Source: an uncultured Rhizobium sp.
GTDB lineage: Bacteria > Pseudomonadota > Alphaproteobacteria > Rhizobiales > Rhizobiaceae
Length of the DNA: 64,000 bases
Assembly (NCBI GenBank): GCA_945952415.1
Contig: CAMFIF010000009.1
Location: forward strand, 109,653 to 173,652
Direction: 5' to 3'
Shown here piece by piece: positions 9,522-19,446 of the stretch (positions are counted from its first letter, which is position 1; each line of letters starts with the position of its first letter). A model generated the notes under the pieces. That model did not search any database. It had not been told where the DNA came from and saw only the letters and a list, made by a program, of their open reading frames with translations. Both the position numbers and the translations under genes were made by a program.

Positions 9522-10502
9522 TCAGAAGCAAACCGTCGCATCCACGGCCCCCAGCGGGGTGACGCCGGCAAGGAGGGCGCGGGCTTCCTGGTCGTCCTGC
9601 TCCATCTGAACGACGAGGGCTTCGAGGCCGTCGAATTTCTGCTCGTCGCGCAGGTGCCCGAAGAAGGAGACGGCGCAGACCTGGCCGTAGAGATCGCCCG
9701 AGAAATCGAAGACGAAGGTTTCGAGGAGCGCACGGCCGTTCTCGGTGACCGTCGGACGATGGCCGAAGCTGGCGACTCCGTTATGGATGGACCCATCGCC
9801 CATGCGGAACTTGACCGCATAGATGCCCGGGCGGAGCGGCACTTCCATGGGCAGGGCCATGTTGGCGGTCGGGTAGCCGAGAGTGCGACCGAGCTGCTTG
9901 CCGTGGATCACTTCCGCTTCCACCGTGTAGCGATAGCCGAGCAGACCGGCGGCCTCGGCCACATGGCCTTCGGCAATGCGGTCGCGGATACGGCTCGAGG
10001 AGATGACATCGGCATTCTCATCCCGGAAGGCATCGACCAGCGTCACGCCGAAACCATGGCGAGTGCCGGCATCCATGAGGAAGGCGGGTCCGCCCTCGCG
10101 GTTTCGGCCGAAGTGGAAATCGAAGCCGGTCACCACGTCGGAGACGCCCAGCCAGTCGATCAGGATCGACTGGATGAAATCCTGCGGGGAACGCTGCGAG
10201 AATTCCAGGGTGAACGGATATTCAATAACGCCCTGAAAGCCGAGCGCCTCCAGAATGCGGGCCTTCAGCGGCGCGGGCGTGATGCGGAAGACCGGCTGGT
10301 CCGGCTTGAAGACCGAGCGCGGGTGCGGCTCGAAGGTCAGCACCAGCGCCGGGCGTCCGCGCGCCTCGGCCAGCTGCAGCGCCCGCTCCAGCACCGCCCG
10401 ATGGCCACGATGGACGCCATCGAAATTGCCGATGGCCACGACCCCGCCCTTCAGATGGTCGGGAAGCGGCGAAAGGCTGTCATTGCGGTGGAAGACGGTC
10501 AT
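9522..10502 (-). CDS. ribF: Bifunctional riboflavin kinase/FAD synthetase
   Basis: A 326-residue protein. The N-terminal FMN adenylyltransferase domain has the nucleotidyltransferase motif GNFDGVHRGH near residues 27-36. The C-terminal flavokinase domain carries the GRTLGYPTANM motif near residue 205. It converts riboflavin to FMN and then FAD in the cytoplasm. It lies 41 bases downstream of the HAD phosphatase gene on the same strand. No FMN riboswitch is seen. Confidence 0.96.
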   Translation of the reverse strand: MTVFHRNDSLSPLPDHLKGGVVAIGNFDGVHRGHRAVLERALQLAEARGRPALVLTFEPHPRSVFKPDQPVFRITPAPLKARILEALGFQGVIEYPFTLEFSQRSPQDFIQSILIDWLGVSDVVTGFDFHFGRNREGGPAFLMDAGTRHGFGVTLVDAFRDENADVISSSRIRDRIAEGHVAEAAGLLGYRYTVEAEVIHGKQLGRTLGYPTANMALPMEVPLRPGIYAVKFRMGDGSIHNGVASFGHRPTVTENGRALLETFVFDFSGDLYGQVCAVSFFGHLRDEQKFDGLEALVVQMEQDDQEARALLAGVTPLGAVDATVCF

Positions 10503-10543
10503 TGCAGGTCCTTGAATTCCGATCCTGTCCGCGGGGTGGAGCC

Positions 10544-11395
10544 TCAGGCGAGCCTGGGCATCCAGTAGCGGGCATGGGCATTATGCTTGGTAAGGAAGGC
10601 GGAGAGAAGCACCTCGTTGACGCGGCCGTTCTCGGCGTAATCGGCAGCGTGAATGCCGCCGCTGATGTAAAGAAGATCGAGCCCGTGATCGAGCGCGCCA
10701 CGCACATCGGTCACCATGCCGTCGCCGATGGCGATGACGCGGGCCTTGTCGGCGGGCGCGCCGCGCAGATCCGCGGCAAGGGAAAGCGCCGCTTCATAGA
10801 TCGGCGCATGGGGCTTGCCGGCAATCCGGGTCTCGCCGCCCATGCGCTCGTAGAGCTGGGCAATGGCACCGGCGCAGGGAATGATGCGCGTGCCGCGCTC
10901 CACCACCAGATCCGGATTGGCGCAGATCATCGGCGCGCCGCGGGCGATGAAGGCGGCCAGCATGTCGCGATAGGTTTCCGGCGTTTCGCGCTCGTCGTCG
11001 AAAAAGCCGCTGCAGACGATGGAGGTCGCCTCCGCCGCATCCGCCCGTTCGATGTCGAGACCGTCGAGCAGCGGGCCATCACGCTCCGGCCCCAGAAGGA
11101 AGACCTTCTTCGGGCCTTCCGCAATCAGCTTGCGGGTCACGTCGCCCGAGGTGACGATGCGGTCATAGGCCTCGTCGGGAACACCGATCAGGCGAAGCTG
11201 GGCAATGACCCCTGGCGTCGGGCGCGGCGAATTGGTGATGAGCACGACGCTTGCCCCCCGCATGCGGGCGGCGGCCAGTGCATCCGAGGCTTCGGCAAAG
11301 GCATCGACACCATTGTGCAGCACGCCCCAGACATCGCAGAGCACCACGTCATAATCCTTCGTGATCTCTTCGAAACGGGTGATGCGCTCAGCCAT
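10544..11395 (-). CDS. TIGR01459 family HAD-type phosphatase (NagD-like)
   Basis: A 283-residue HAD-superfamily, class IIA hydrolase. Motif I is DVWGVLHNG near residues 17-25 (the second acid is replaced by Trp-Gly as in this subfamily). Motif II is LITNSPRP, and motif III/IV is AIGDGMVTDVRGAL near the end. These rhizobial proteins are related to NagD and pyridoxal/phosphoglycolate phosphatases, but the substrate is not established. ATG 11395 (MAERITRFEEI) matches the family start better than the upstream ATG at 11455. It is transcribed with ribF. Confidence 0.88.
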   Translation of the reverse strand: MAERITRFEEITKDYDVVLCDVWGVLHNGVDAFAEASDALAAARMRGASVVLITNSPRPTPGVIAQLRLIGVPDEAYDRIVTSGDVTRKLIAEGPKKVFLLGPERDGPLLDGLDIERADAAEATSIVCSGFFDDERETPETYRDMLAAFIARGAPMICANPDLVVERGTRIIPCAGAIAQLYERMGGETRIAGKPHAPIYEAALSLAADLRGAPADKARVIAIGDGMVTDVRGALDHGLDLLYISGGIHAADYAENGRVNEVLLSAFLTKHNAHARYWMPRLA

Positions 11396-11494
11396 GATCG
11401 GTCCATAGAATAATGTTCGGTGAGGTGACATGGCAAAGGACGGAAAGGAAGGCAAGCGCGATGGGCCAAATTTTCGTTCTCTCCGCGACGGCCC

Positions 11495-12949
11495 TCACGC
11501 CGGAAGACCCCATGCCGCCGCGGCGAGCCGCCAGCCGATGCCGAGCCCGGCGGTGATGGCCAGCACCGTGACCATGCCGGCGCGCAGGCGGAAGACGAGC
11601 AGCGCGGCGACCGCCGTCAGCGCCACGACCGGGAGATCGACGGTCCAGAGATCGGGTACCGGCAGCGCCATCAACGGCACCTGGGTTTCGCCCGCCATGG
11701 TTCCGGTGCCATAGGTGAGCAGCGGAATGCGCCAGGAGGCACGGAAGAGCACGTGCAGGCCGAACCAGACCGTGAGGTTCAGGATGACCCCCGTGACCGC
11801 AGCCGTGACCGCCGAAAGCGCGCCGGAAAGCGCGCGGTTGGTGCGCAGCCGTTCGATATAGGGGGCGCCGGCGAAGATGAAGAGGAAGCTCGGCAGGAAA
11901 GTGGCCCAGGCGGCCAGCACGCCGCCGGCAATGCCGCCCAGGAGGGCGGGAAAGCCCGCCGGATTGCGATAGCCCGCCAGGAAGCCGACATAGGAGAGCA
12001 CAAGCACCAGCGGCCCGGGCGTGGTTTCGGCAAGCGCCAGCCCATCCAGCATTTCCCCGGCATTCAGCCAGGCATAATGGCTGGAGGCCACCTGCCCGAC
12101 ATAGGCCAGCACCGCATAGGCGCCGCCGAAGGTGACGAGCGCCATCTTGGAGAAGAAGAGGAACACGGTCGCGAAGGTGTTCGGCGCGCCATACATGACC
12201 TCGGCGATCAGATCGGGATCCGACGGCAGCAGCCAGAGGAGCGGCAGCGGCGCCATCCAGATGAGCGCCCAGACGACAATGGTCTTCAAAGTGGCGCCAA
12301 GGCGCGGCTTTTTCGGCCGCTTGCCCTTGAGGGCGGGCAGCTTCTTCAGCTTCGGCTTCTCAATCCAGCCGCGCCGCACGGCGACATAGCCGGCAAGCGC
12401 CGATAGTGCGATCACGACCGGAAAAGGCAGGTTGAAGAGGAAGAGCGCCAGGAAGGCCAAGAGCGCCACGCCCCTGTGAAAGGGGCTGACCAGCGCACGC
12501 CGGGCAACCCGGATCAGCGCATCGATGACGATGGCGAGGACCGCGGCCTTCAGCCCCAGAAACAGGCTGTCCAGCCAGTGCGTGTCGCTGAAGGTGGCAT
12601 AGAGCGCCGAGAGGCAGAGAATGACTGCCAGGCCCGGCAGCACGAAAAGCGTGCCGGCAATCACCCCGCCCCGCCGGCCGTGGAGCAGCCAGCCGCAATA
12701 GGTGGCGAGCTGCTGGGCTTCCGGCCCCGGCAGCAGCATGCAGAAATTCAGCGCGTGGAGGAACTGCTCCTCGCCGATCCAGCGCTTCTCATCCACCAGC
12801 ACGCGATGCATCATGGCGATCTGCCCCGCGGGGCCGCCGAAGCTCAGGAGGCCGATCTTGGCCCAGATGCGCGTGGCTTCAGACAGCGTCGGCAGGGCAG
12901 CGGGCGCGTGGGAAGCCGGGGGTTCCGGTCTGGCCTTGCCTTTAACCAC
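11495..12949 (-). CDS. chrA: Chromate efflux transporter (CHR family)
   Basis: A 484-residue two-domain membrane protein. The first CHR half has SFGGPAGQIAMMHR near residues 36-49 and MLLPGPEAQQLA. The second half has TFGGAYAVLAYV and ETTPGPLVLVLSYVGFLAGYR. ChrA proteins of this long type extrude chromate by proton motive force. A roughly 30-residue basic linker (KPKLKKLPALKGKRPKKPR) joins the halves. The start is GTG (12947-12949), with only a weak GGCGG upstream. No chrB regulator is adjacent, so induction by chromate is uncertain. Confidence 0.9.
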   Translation of the reverse strand: MVKGKARPEPPASHAPAALPTLSEATRIWAKIGLLSFGGPAGQIAMMHRVLVDEKRWIGEEQFLHALNFCMLLPGPEAQQLATYCGWLLHGRRGGVIAGTLFVLPGLAVILCLSALYATFSDTHWLDSLFLGLKAAVLAIVIDALIRVARRALVSPFHRGVALLAFLALFLFNLPFPVVIALSALAGYVAVRRGWIEKPKLKKLPALKGKRPKKPRLGATLKTIVVWALIWMAPLPLLWLLPSDPDLIAEVMYGAPNTFATVFLFFSKMALVTFGGAYAVLAYVGQVASSHYAWLNAGEMLDGLALAETTPGPLVLVLSYVGFLAGYRNPAGFPALLGGIAGGVLAAWATFLPSFLFIFAGAPYIERLRTNRALSGALSAVTAAVTGVILNLTVWFGLHVLFRASWRIPLLTYGTGTMAGETQVPLMALPVPDLWTVDLPVVALTAVAALLVFRLRAGMVTVLAITAGLGIGWRLAAAAWGLPA

Positions 12950-12994
12950 GTTTCACCGCCGCAAATGGGAGCGATTTTTTTTAAGGCTGCCGTT

Positions 12995-13022
12995 CTTGAC
13001 TCTCCGTTTGGGCATCCTTATC
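12995..13022 (+). promoter_or_regulatory. Predicted groESL promoter
   Basis: CTTGAC at 12995-13000 and CTTATC at 13017-13022 with a 16-base spacer resemble the alphaproteobacterial consensus CTTGAC-N17-CTATAT. The CIRCE operator begins 10 bases downstream, where a start site would fall. It may be read by the vegetative or the heat-shock sigma factor; the sequence does not decide. Confidence 0.55.
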
Positions 13023-13031
13023 TCCAAGCCG

Positions 13032-13058
13032 CTAGCACTCACCATGGTCGAGTGCTAA
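13032..13058. promoter_or_regulatory. CIRCE element (HrcA operator) upstream of groESL
   Basis: Arms CTAGCACTC (13032-13040) and GAGTGCTAA (13050-13058) are separated by nine bases. They match the CIRCE consensus TTAGCACTC-N9-GAGTGCTAA with one mismatch. HrcA binds CIRCE and represses chaperonin genes at normal temperature. hrcA itself is not in the window. Confidence 0.93.
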
Positions 13059-13118
13059 CACCCATCCACGCGGATTTTTATGACGATCCGCCAAGTCATT
13101 TGATCGAGGGAATAGACA

Positions 13119-13415
13119 ATGACAAGCACCAATTTCCGTCCGCTCCACGATCGCGTCGTCGTTCGTCGCGTCGAGTCTGAAGAAAAGACCAAGGGCGGCA
13201 TCATCATTCCGGACACCGCAAAGGAAAAGCCGCAGGAAGGCGAAATCGTCGCCGTCGGCTCCGGCGCCCGCGATGAATCCGGCAAGATTGTTGCTCTCGA
13301 CGTCAAGGTCGGCGACCGCGTCCTGTTCGGCAAGTGGTCCGGCACCGAAGTGAAGCTCAACGGCGAAGACCTTCTGATCATGAAGGAAGCCGACATCATG
13401 GGCATCATCGGCTGA
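13119..13415 (+). CDS. groS: Co-chaperonin GroES
   Basis: A 98-residue protein of standard GroES length. It starts [24 protein letters not shown], has the mobile loop [19 protein letters not shown] near residues 23-41, and ends IMGIIG. It caps GroEL rings and drives substrate release. groEL follows 63 bases downstream in the same operon under CIRCE control. Codon use is strongly biased to C-ending codons, as expected of a highly expressed gene. Confidence 0.98.
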   Translation: MTSTNFRPLHDRVVVRRVESEEKTKGGIIIPDTAKEKPQEGEIVAVGSGARDESGKIVALDVKVGDRVLFGKWSGTEVKLNGEDLLIMKEADIMGIIG

Positions 13416-13436
13416 TAGCCGAACCCCATCCTTTGA

Positions 13437-15116
<1,680 letters not shown>

Positions 15117-15144
15117 TATGGCGGTCCAGCAGGACTGAATCAGG

Positions 15145-15172
15145 AAGGCGGCTCGCAAGGGCCGCCTTTTTT
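15145..15172 (+). terminator. Rho-independent terminator of groESL
   Basis: An 8-bp stem AAGGCGGC (15145-15152) / GCCGCCTT (15161-15168), an eight-base loop and a run of T follow groEL by about 30 bases. Confidence 0.9.
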
Positions 15173-15215
15173 ATGTGTTTTCTACCGTTTACATTATCAA
15201 CAGGCGGCGAAGAAG

Positions 15216-16007
15216 ATGAATATATTTATTAGGGAACTTGAAATTGAATGCTTAAAGCTAAAGAAACTTATCGAAGAATATCAAGTAGGACACACGTATT
15301 TGATAGATTGCATTGCAACGAGCTTAAGATTGTTATGCCACGACAAGCACGATAGCGAGAGCCTGCTAAAACTAGCAGATGCTGAGTCGATAATTATTCA
15401 CGGAAAAAATATAAAATCAAACTCTCATTGTAGCACTTCTCTTTTTACATATTACTCACTTTCAGGAATTGAGATATTTCTTGAAAATGAAGCAAATCCG
15501 ATTATCCGCACAGGAAAAATAAAGTTAAACAAAAACAGTGTTTTTTCTTTCAACGATGGAAATTTCTATCAAGATTTCGTTGAATTTGGCGCCGACATTC
15601 CGAATATGAAATATAATATTGAGCTTCTAGACATAAAAAACAAAGGACGCCGCATAACTTCCTTTTCCAAGGCATTTGCGCGCTGGTACTACGTTAAAAC
15701 TAACTCACCATCGCAGCGCCAATCGCTAATAAGCTGGTGGAATGAACCTGTATTAAAAAAAATCAAAAAACAATGGACAAGAAGAGAAGTCATATTATAC
15801 TTCGCAAACAAAAGCGGAGGCGCGCACGTCTCCAAAGACCTAGATAAATCAGAGCTCTATTTTATAGAGAGGGAAGACGTTAGCAGGCTCAAAAATATAC
15901 ATTTTTTGAACTCTGGACTTGAACACACAGTGTATGTAAGCGCAGTCCAGATACTAGAAGCAATTGATCTATTTTTAGCAAGTAAGAACAAGGTTCCAGA
16001 GATGTAA
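15216..16007 (+). CDS. AT-rich conserved hypothetical protein, horizontally acquired
   Basis: A 263-residue protein of unknown function encoded by strikingly AT-rich DNA, roughly one third G+C against over 60% around it, with A/T-ending codons. It looks soluble, with no signal peptide or membrane helix. The C-terminal third carries SLISWWNEPV (near residue 172) followed by TRREVILYFANKSGGAHVSKDLD. I recall this Trp-Trp plus ANK-x-GGAHV pattern from scattered conserved hypothetical proteins in genomic islands, without an assigned activity. The first half has a Cys/His-containing segment but no recognisable motif. The gene begins 43 bases after the groESL terminator and has lost, or brought in beside it, a DUF4160 gene. 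Confidence 0.7.
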   Translation: MNIFIRELEIECLKLKKLIEEYQVGHTYLIDCIATSLRLLCHDKHDSESLLKLADAESIIIHGKNIKSNSHCSTSLFTYYSLSGIEIFLENEANPIIRTGKIKLNKNSVFSFNDGNFYQDFVEFGADIPNMKYNIELLDIKNKGRRITSFSKAFARWYYVKTNSPSQRQSLISWWNEPVLKKIKKQWTRREVILYFANKSGGAHVSKDLDKSELYFIEREDVSRLKNIHFLNSGLEHTVYVSAVQILEAIDLFLASKNKVPEM

Positions 16008-16231
16008 ATTTGCCGGTACCAATCCAGACCAGTGAAGGTTAGCTCGTCAATCCACGCCCAAGCCCAGACAAGCGCCAGAATTTGGCTATCCATTTCAGCG
16101 ACCAGCATAGAATGATCCGCAGGAAGCAGGACAGCTTCACCCTCTGGTGAGACGACATGGGAATGCGGCGATTGACGATCGTCTGCATACACATAGACCT
16201 TGACTCTGCCTGCTCTGAAGATAACCGGCAT
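15857..16231 (-). pseudogene. Truncated DUF4160 protein gene, reading through into the AT-rich gene
   Basis: Residues 1 to about 55 (MPVIFRAGRVKVYVYADDRQSPHSHV...) match the DUF4160 pattern: an N-terminal MPxI, then DDxxxPHxHV. DUF4160 genes usually sit in toxin-antitoxin-like pairs with DUF2442. After about residue 60 (LVWAWAWIDELTF) the similarity ends. The frame continues over the 3' end of the AT-rich gene on the other strand, from about 16007 leftward. I read this as a gene cut by the arrival of the AT-rich segment. ATG 16231 is preferred to the GTG at 16234. No DUF2442 partner is visible. Confidence 0.5.
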
Positions 16232-16244
16232 CACTAGCTTTTTC

Positions 16245-16259
16245 GTGCATCAGATGCAC
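16245..16259. promoter_or_regulatory. Perfect 7-bp palindrome upstream of the DUF4160 remnant
   Basis: GTGCATC and GATGCAC flank a single central A, 14 bases upstream of the DUF4160 start codon. It could be an operator of the former toxin-antitoxin locus; its function is a guess. Confidence 0.35.
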
Positions 16260-16562
16260 TTTTCAAAAGATAGCCACACGCATGTCAATTCGCCATTTGC
16301 CTGAATTAAAGCAGGTGCTACAGTAGCCTTGAGGCAGGCATCCGTCTGCCTTGGGGTTTCACAGCCTCTCGTTCGACGGTCGGTGTTGTCCAACACACCT
16401 ACCCGTGCTTAAACCGCTTCTCTGCCGTCTGGCCGGGGAGGCTTCGGCCATGTCCAGAACTTTGGTTTAAAAGCCGAAGCGATCGACGAGCGCGATCCTG
16501 TGAACTCCCCGGCCACCAGAGCGCCTTGCTCTGGTGGTCCTGCGCCAGAGGGAGATTCCAGC
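16260..16562. other. Non-coding leader region with several hairpins
   Basis: About 300 bases without a credible gene. Paired stretches visible include GGCAGGC...GTCTGCC near 16333-16350, GTGTTG/CAACAC near 16383-16397, and the perfect 10-bp stem at 16513-16537. Together they suggest a structured 5' leader or a small RNA ahead of the gene at 16563. I could not match it to a known riboswitch class. Confidence 0.35.
16513..16537 (+). promoter_or_regulatory. Perfect 10-bp hairpin in the leader of the small membrane protein gene
   Basis: CCACCAGAGC (16513-16522) and GCTCTGGTGG (16528-16537) pair perfectly around a five-base loop. They lie 25 bases before the start codon at 16563 and just upstream of its GGGAG. 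No T-run follows, so it is not a simple terminator. It may control access to the ribosome site or protect the mRNA. Confidence 0.5.
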
Positions 16563-16838
16563 ATGGATTTGACGCAAATGTTCCTCTCCTCGCCGGACTG
16601 GGTGAAGGGCCTGTGGGTTATCGGCTTGACCATGGTAACGCTCGGCGTGCCGCTGATCGCCGTCCGCGGCATCGCCGTGTATCGGAACGCGCCGCTTTCC
16701 CCCCAGCCACGGCGACCCGGGATCAGGCGGCGGCCGGACGTGTCCGAAATCAGCAGGCTGACCTTCGAGAACCGGCTGCCGCTGGCTTCGGCTGCCAGGG
16801 TCGGAACAGAAACCGATACCGAGAGCGGGCATGGATGA
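16563..16838 (+). CDS. Small single-pass membrane protein, unknown function
   Basis: A 91-residue protein starting at ATG 16563 behind GGGAG. Residues 14-38 (VKGLWVIGLTMVTLGVPLIAVRGIA) form one strong hydrophobic helix. They are followed by a Pro/Arg-rich cytoplasmic-type tail (PQPRRPGIRRRPDVSE), so the likely topology is N-out/C-in. No family is recognised. The upstream hairpin-rich leader suggests post-transcriptional control. A long non-coding stretch follows. Confidence 0.55.
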   Translation: MDLTQMFLSSPDWVKGLWVIGLTMVTLGVPLIAVRGIAVYRNAPLSPQPRRPGIRRRPDVSEISRLTFENRLPLASAARVGTETDTESGHG

Positions 16839-17480
16839 ACCGGTTGCCGCGGGCCCGGCTTCGCGCTTTTCCGCCCCGCGCCGGCCGTTCTTGCCCGGTA
16901 CCGCGAAACCTGCAATCTCCGGACGTCATTTCCGTTTCCCTAAATGAACCGAAGGGGTCCACCCCAACCCAAACAGAAATGACAAACGCCAAGCCGGGTC
17001 AAGCAAGCTGTTGATTTCAAGTCACCTTGCAGCAAAGGCGTGCAGATCTCGAAATGGTACAATCGAATGCACGCAGAATATGCTGTATTACGCGGAAAAC
17101 ATGGGAATACTATGAAATTATGCAGCCATAAAATGGGATTGCAATATTTTCTGCCTGATTTATACATCCTTCCGCCGAAATGATTTGTTCGGTTCGTCAT
17201 GCATTAAAAGAACAAGTGCCGATCCCGGCAATCCATAAAATGACGATCCCGTGACTGGACATTGCCGGTCATGGAAAGCGGTTCCGTCGTTTATGATTGT
17301 CTCGCTAGGGGTTGTGGGCAACGTAAATTCCCGGAACAGCGCATGCTGCCTTGCCGCGCCTGCGGCGCCACCAGGCTGCATGTGCGGTCAAGCACAACTG
17401 GAAACTGTGCCACGCAAAGCACTCTTTCCGGGGGTTTGAAGTATAAACGGCTGCCGCCGCGGCCGAACTGGGGGATAGAC
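16839..17480. other. 642-base stretch with no supported gene
   Basis: Base composition falls toward AT between about 17020 and 17230. Open frames here are short, have no ribosome sites and no recognisable motifs. The frame of the next gene stays open upstream to an ATG at 17262, including a Cys-containing segment. That extension has no good ribosome site, so I treat it as untranslated. Confidence 0.4.
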
Positions 17481-17945
17481 GTGTTCAAGATCGTCGAGAC
17501 GACCGACAGGTTCCAGCTGCACTCCCGTGCCGTCGCGGATACGGTGTCAGCCGAGCAGGGCCTTTCGGATTTCTGCATCAGCGAGGAATGGACGGCCAAT
17601 CTGGAAGACGGATTGATTGCCATCGGCCACTGGACCGCGGCCCTGCATGAGCTGCCCCACGGGCGCTGCGGGCTGACCAGCCTGACGCGGGCCTATGAGC
17701 CAGCGGATCGCCGCCACATACTCGGGCTTTTCGAGCAGGCTTCTGCCGCGCCATCGTCCTTCTGCTATTCCTCGACCATACGGCTCGGCCAGGGGCGCAG
17801 CCAGCCGGTGTTCTGCATTGCCCGCTCCATCCGGAGCCGCGAGGCAGCAGGGCTTTCGCTGGGCGGGGTGTTCCTGTTTCCGCGCTTCAAGCTGGAAGAG
17901 GAACTGTCCGATCCGCCGGCCCCGGCAATGGTCCGCTTCGCCTGA
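17481..17945 (+). CDS. Orphan PAS-like domain protein
   Basis: A 154-residue protein. The order of features resembles a PAS fold: TANLEDGLIAIGHWTAALHELPHGRCGLTSL, then the EPADRRHILGLFEQA segment that matches the common HPDDR-x-V PAS region, then beta strands ending QPVFCIARSIR. No kinase, GGDEF or other output domain is attached. GTG 17481 is chosen because GGGGG ends a few bases upstream; an ATG at 17262 would add 73 residues. It may act as a single-domain sensor or scaffold. A hairpin terminator follows within 10 bases. Confidence 0.6.
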   Translation: MFKIVETTDRFQLHSRAVADTVSAEQGLSDFCISEEWTANLEDGLIAIGHWTAALHELPHGRCGLTSLTRAYEPADRRHILGLFEQASAAPSSFCYSSTIRLGQGRSQPVFCIARSIRSREAAGLSLGGVFLFPRFKLEEELSDPPAPAMVRFA

Positions 17946-17949
17946 GGAG

Positions 17950-17973
17950 AACCCGGCCACAAGGCCGGGTTTC
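17950..17973 (+). terminator. Terminator after the PAS-like gene
   Basis: Stem ACCCGGCC (17951-17958) / GGCCGGGT (17963-17970) with an ACAA loop and a short T-rich tail. It lies between two converging genes and may serve the GST gene weakly as well. Confidence 0.6.
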
Positions 17974-17992
17974 GGGTTTCAGGCCAAGCGCC

Positions 17993-18694
17993 TCAGGCGG
18001 GAACGGCCCAGCCCTTCTGACTTGCCGGGCGCGCCCAGCAGCGCTCCACCCAGGCCGTGACGTGGGGGAATTTGTCGAGCTCCAGCACGTCGCGGGCATT
18101 GTAGAATACATCCGTGCCCCGCACCCAGGGGAAGGTGGCGATATCGGCAATGGTGTACTCGTCGCCCATCAGGTAATCCCGGCCCTCCAGGCGGGCTTCA
18201 AGCACCGAGAGAAGCCGCTTGGATTCATCGCGATAACGTTCGACCGGGTAGGAATTGTTCGCCACCTTGTCCGCCGCATATTTGAAGAAATGGCCGAACT
18301 GGCCGAACATCGGGCCAACGCCGCCCATCTGGAAGAAGACCCAGGCAAGCGTTTCATAGCGGGCGGCGGGATCGGACGGCAGCAGCTTGCCCGCCTTTTC
18401 GGCGAGATAGACGAGGATGGCGCCGGATTCGAAAAGACCGAGCGGCTTGCCGCCGGGTCCATGCGGATCGAGGATCGCGGGGATGCGGCCATTCGGATTG
18501 AGCGAGACGAATTCCGGGCTCTTCTGGGAATTATCGGCAAAGGTGACCTTGTGCACCTCATAGGGAATGCCGAGCTCTTCGAGCGCGATGGAAACCTTCA
18601 CCCCATTGGGCGTGGCAAGCGAATAGAGCTGCAGGATATCGGGATTGGCGGCCGGCCAGCGGCGGGTGACGGGAAAAGCGGAAAGGTCAGTCAT
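17993..18694 (-). CDS. Glutathione S-transferase family protein (YghU/YfcG type)
   Basis: A 233-residue GST. The N-terminal thioredoxin-like domain has LYSLATPNGVKVSIALEELGIPYE (residues 21-44) and the cis-Pro/glutathione region NPNGRIPAILDP, then LFESGAILVYLAEK. The C-terminal all-helical domain has WVFFQMGGVGPMFGQFGHF. The TPN-G motif in place of a catalytic Tyr/Cys is typical of the YfcG/YghU disulfide-bond oxidoreductases. It acts on glutathione disulfides in the cytoplasm by homology. Confidence 0.88.
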   Translation of the reverse strand: MTDLSAFPVTRRWPAANPDILQLYSLATPNGVKVSIALEELGIPYEVHKVTFADNSQKSPEFVSLNPNGRIPAILDPHGPGGKPLGLFESGAILVYLAEKAGKLLPSDPAARYETLAWVFFQMGGVGPMFGQFGHFFKYAADKVANNSYPVERYRDESKRLLSVLEARLEGRDYLMGDEYTIADIATFPWVRGTDVFYNARDVLELDKFPHVTAWVERCWARPASQKGWAVPA

Positions 18695-18947
18695 GGCGGT
18701 TCTCCTTTGTGCCTGCTACAGGTAGGCATGGAAACCGCATCGAGCAATATGGGTGTTTTGTAAAACTTTATGGACCGCCGTTCAGGAATTTTGAACAATG
18801 TGTCGTCGATCGTTTATATTTATCCTTTATCAATAATTCGGTAACCCTAGCGTCAGTTGTTCGTTACGCCAGTTATCTGACGCATCGATCGCCGAGCTTC
18901 CCCTCCGGACTGATCCGGATGCTCCGTCTCTTGCAAGGAGTTCACCC

Positions 18948-19385
18948 ATGTCCCGCGATATCCTTCTTCTCGTGGCCCGCGTTCTGCTCAGCTTCATGTT
19001 CATCATGGCCGGCTTCGGCAAGCTTGCCAATCCGGCCGATACGGCTGGCATGATCACCGGCGCCGGTCTTCCGGCCGCAACGGCTCTCGCCTATCTCGCC
19101 GGCATTTTCGAGCTGGTTGCCGGTCTGGCCGTGCTGGTCGGCTTCCAGGTCCGTATCGTCGGCTGGGCGCTGGCGCTGTTCTGCGTCTTCACCGGCATCG
19201 TTTTCCATGGCAGCGCCATCAATGTTCCGGACTTCCCGGCCGCGGCCAATGGCTGGCTGACGACGCTGAACCAGATCATGCTGATGAAGAACCTGACGCT
19301 GGCTGGTGCCTATATCCTGCTCGCCACCGCAGGTGCAGGCGCACTTTCCATCGATGCCCGCCGCGGCGCACCGGCTCTCGCATAA
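18948..19385 (+). CDS. DoxX family membrane protein
   Basis: A 145-residue protein with four predicted membrane helices. It has the DoxX pattern LLLVARVLLSFMFIMAGFGKL at residues 5-25 and the GIFELVAGLAVLVGF helix. DoxX-like proteins are inner-membrane proteins linked in some bacteria to redox stress and respiration; the exact role here is not known. AAGGAG lies eight to ten bases before the ATG. It is divergent from the GST gene across 253 bases and is followed by a terminator. Confidence 0.85.
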   Translation: MSRDILLLVARVLLSFMFIMAGFGKLANPADTAGMITGAGLPAATALAYLAGIFELVAGLAVLVGFQVRIVGWALALFCVFTGIVFHGSAINVPDFPAAANGWLTTLNQIMLMKNLTLAGAYILLATAGAGALSIDARRGAPALA

Positions 19386-19407
19386 GACATTTGACAGCCA
19401 TGCCTGG

Positions 19408-19446
19408 AAACCCTCCGCCCATGGCGGGGGGTTTTGCGTTTTTTTG
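19408..19446 (+). terminator. Terminator after doxX-like gene
   Basis: A GC-rich 10-11 bp stem (AACCCTCCGCC / GGCGGGGGGTT, one G-T pair) around 19409-19433 is followed by a T-rich tract up to 19445. Confidence 0.75.

Noticed and set aside
16940..17200. 86-residue minus frame in the long gap
   Set aside because: No ribosome site, no motif, composition of non-coding DNA.
17262..17480. Upstream ATG extension of the PAS-like gene, with Cys-containing segment
   Set aside because: The GTG at 17481 has a far better ribosome site and the extension shows no recognisable domain.
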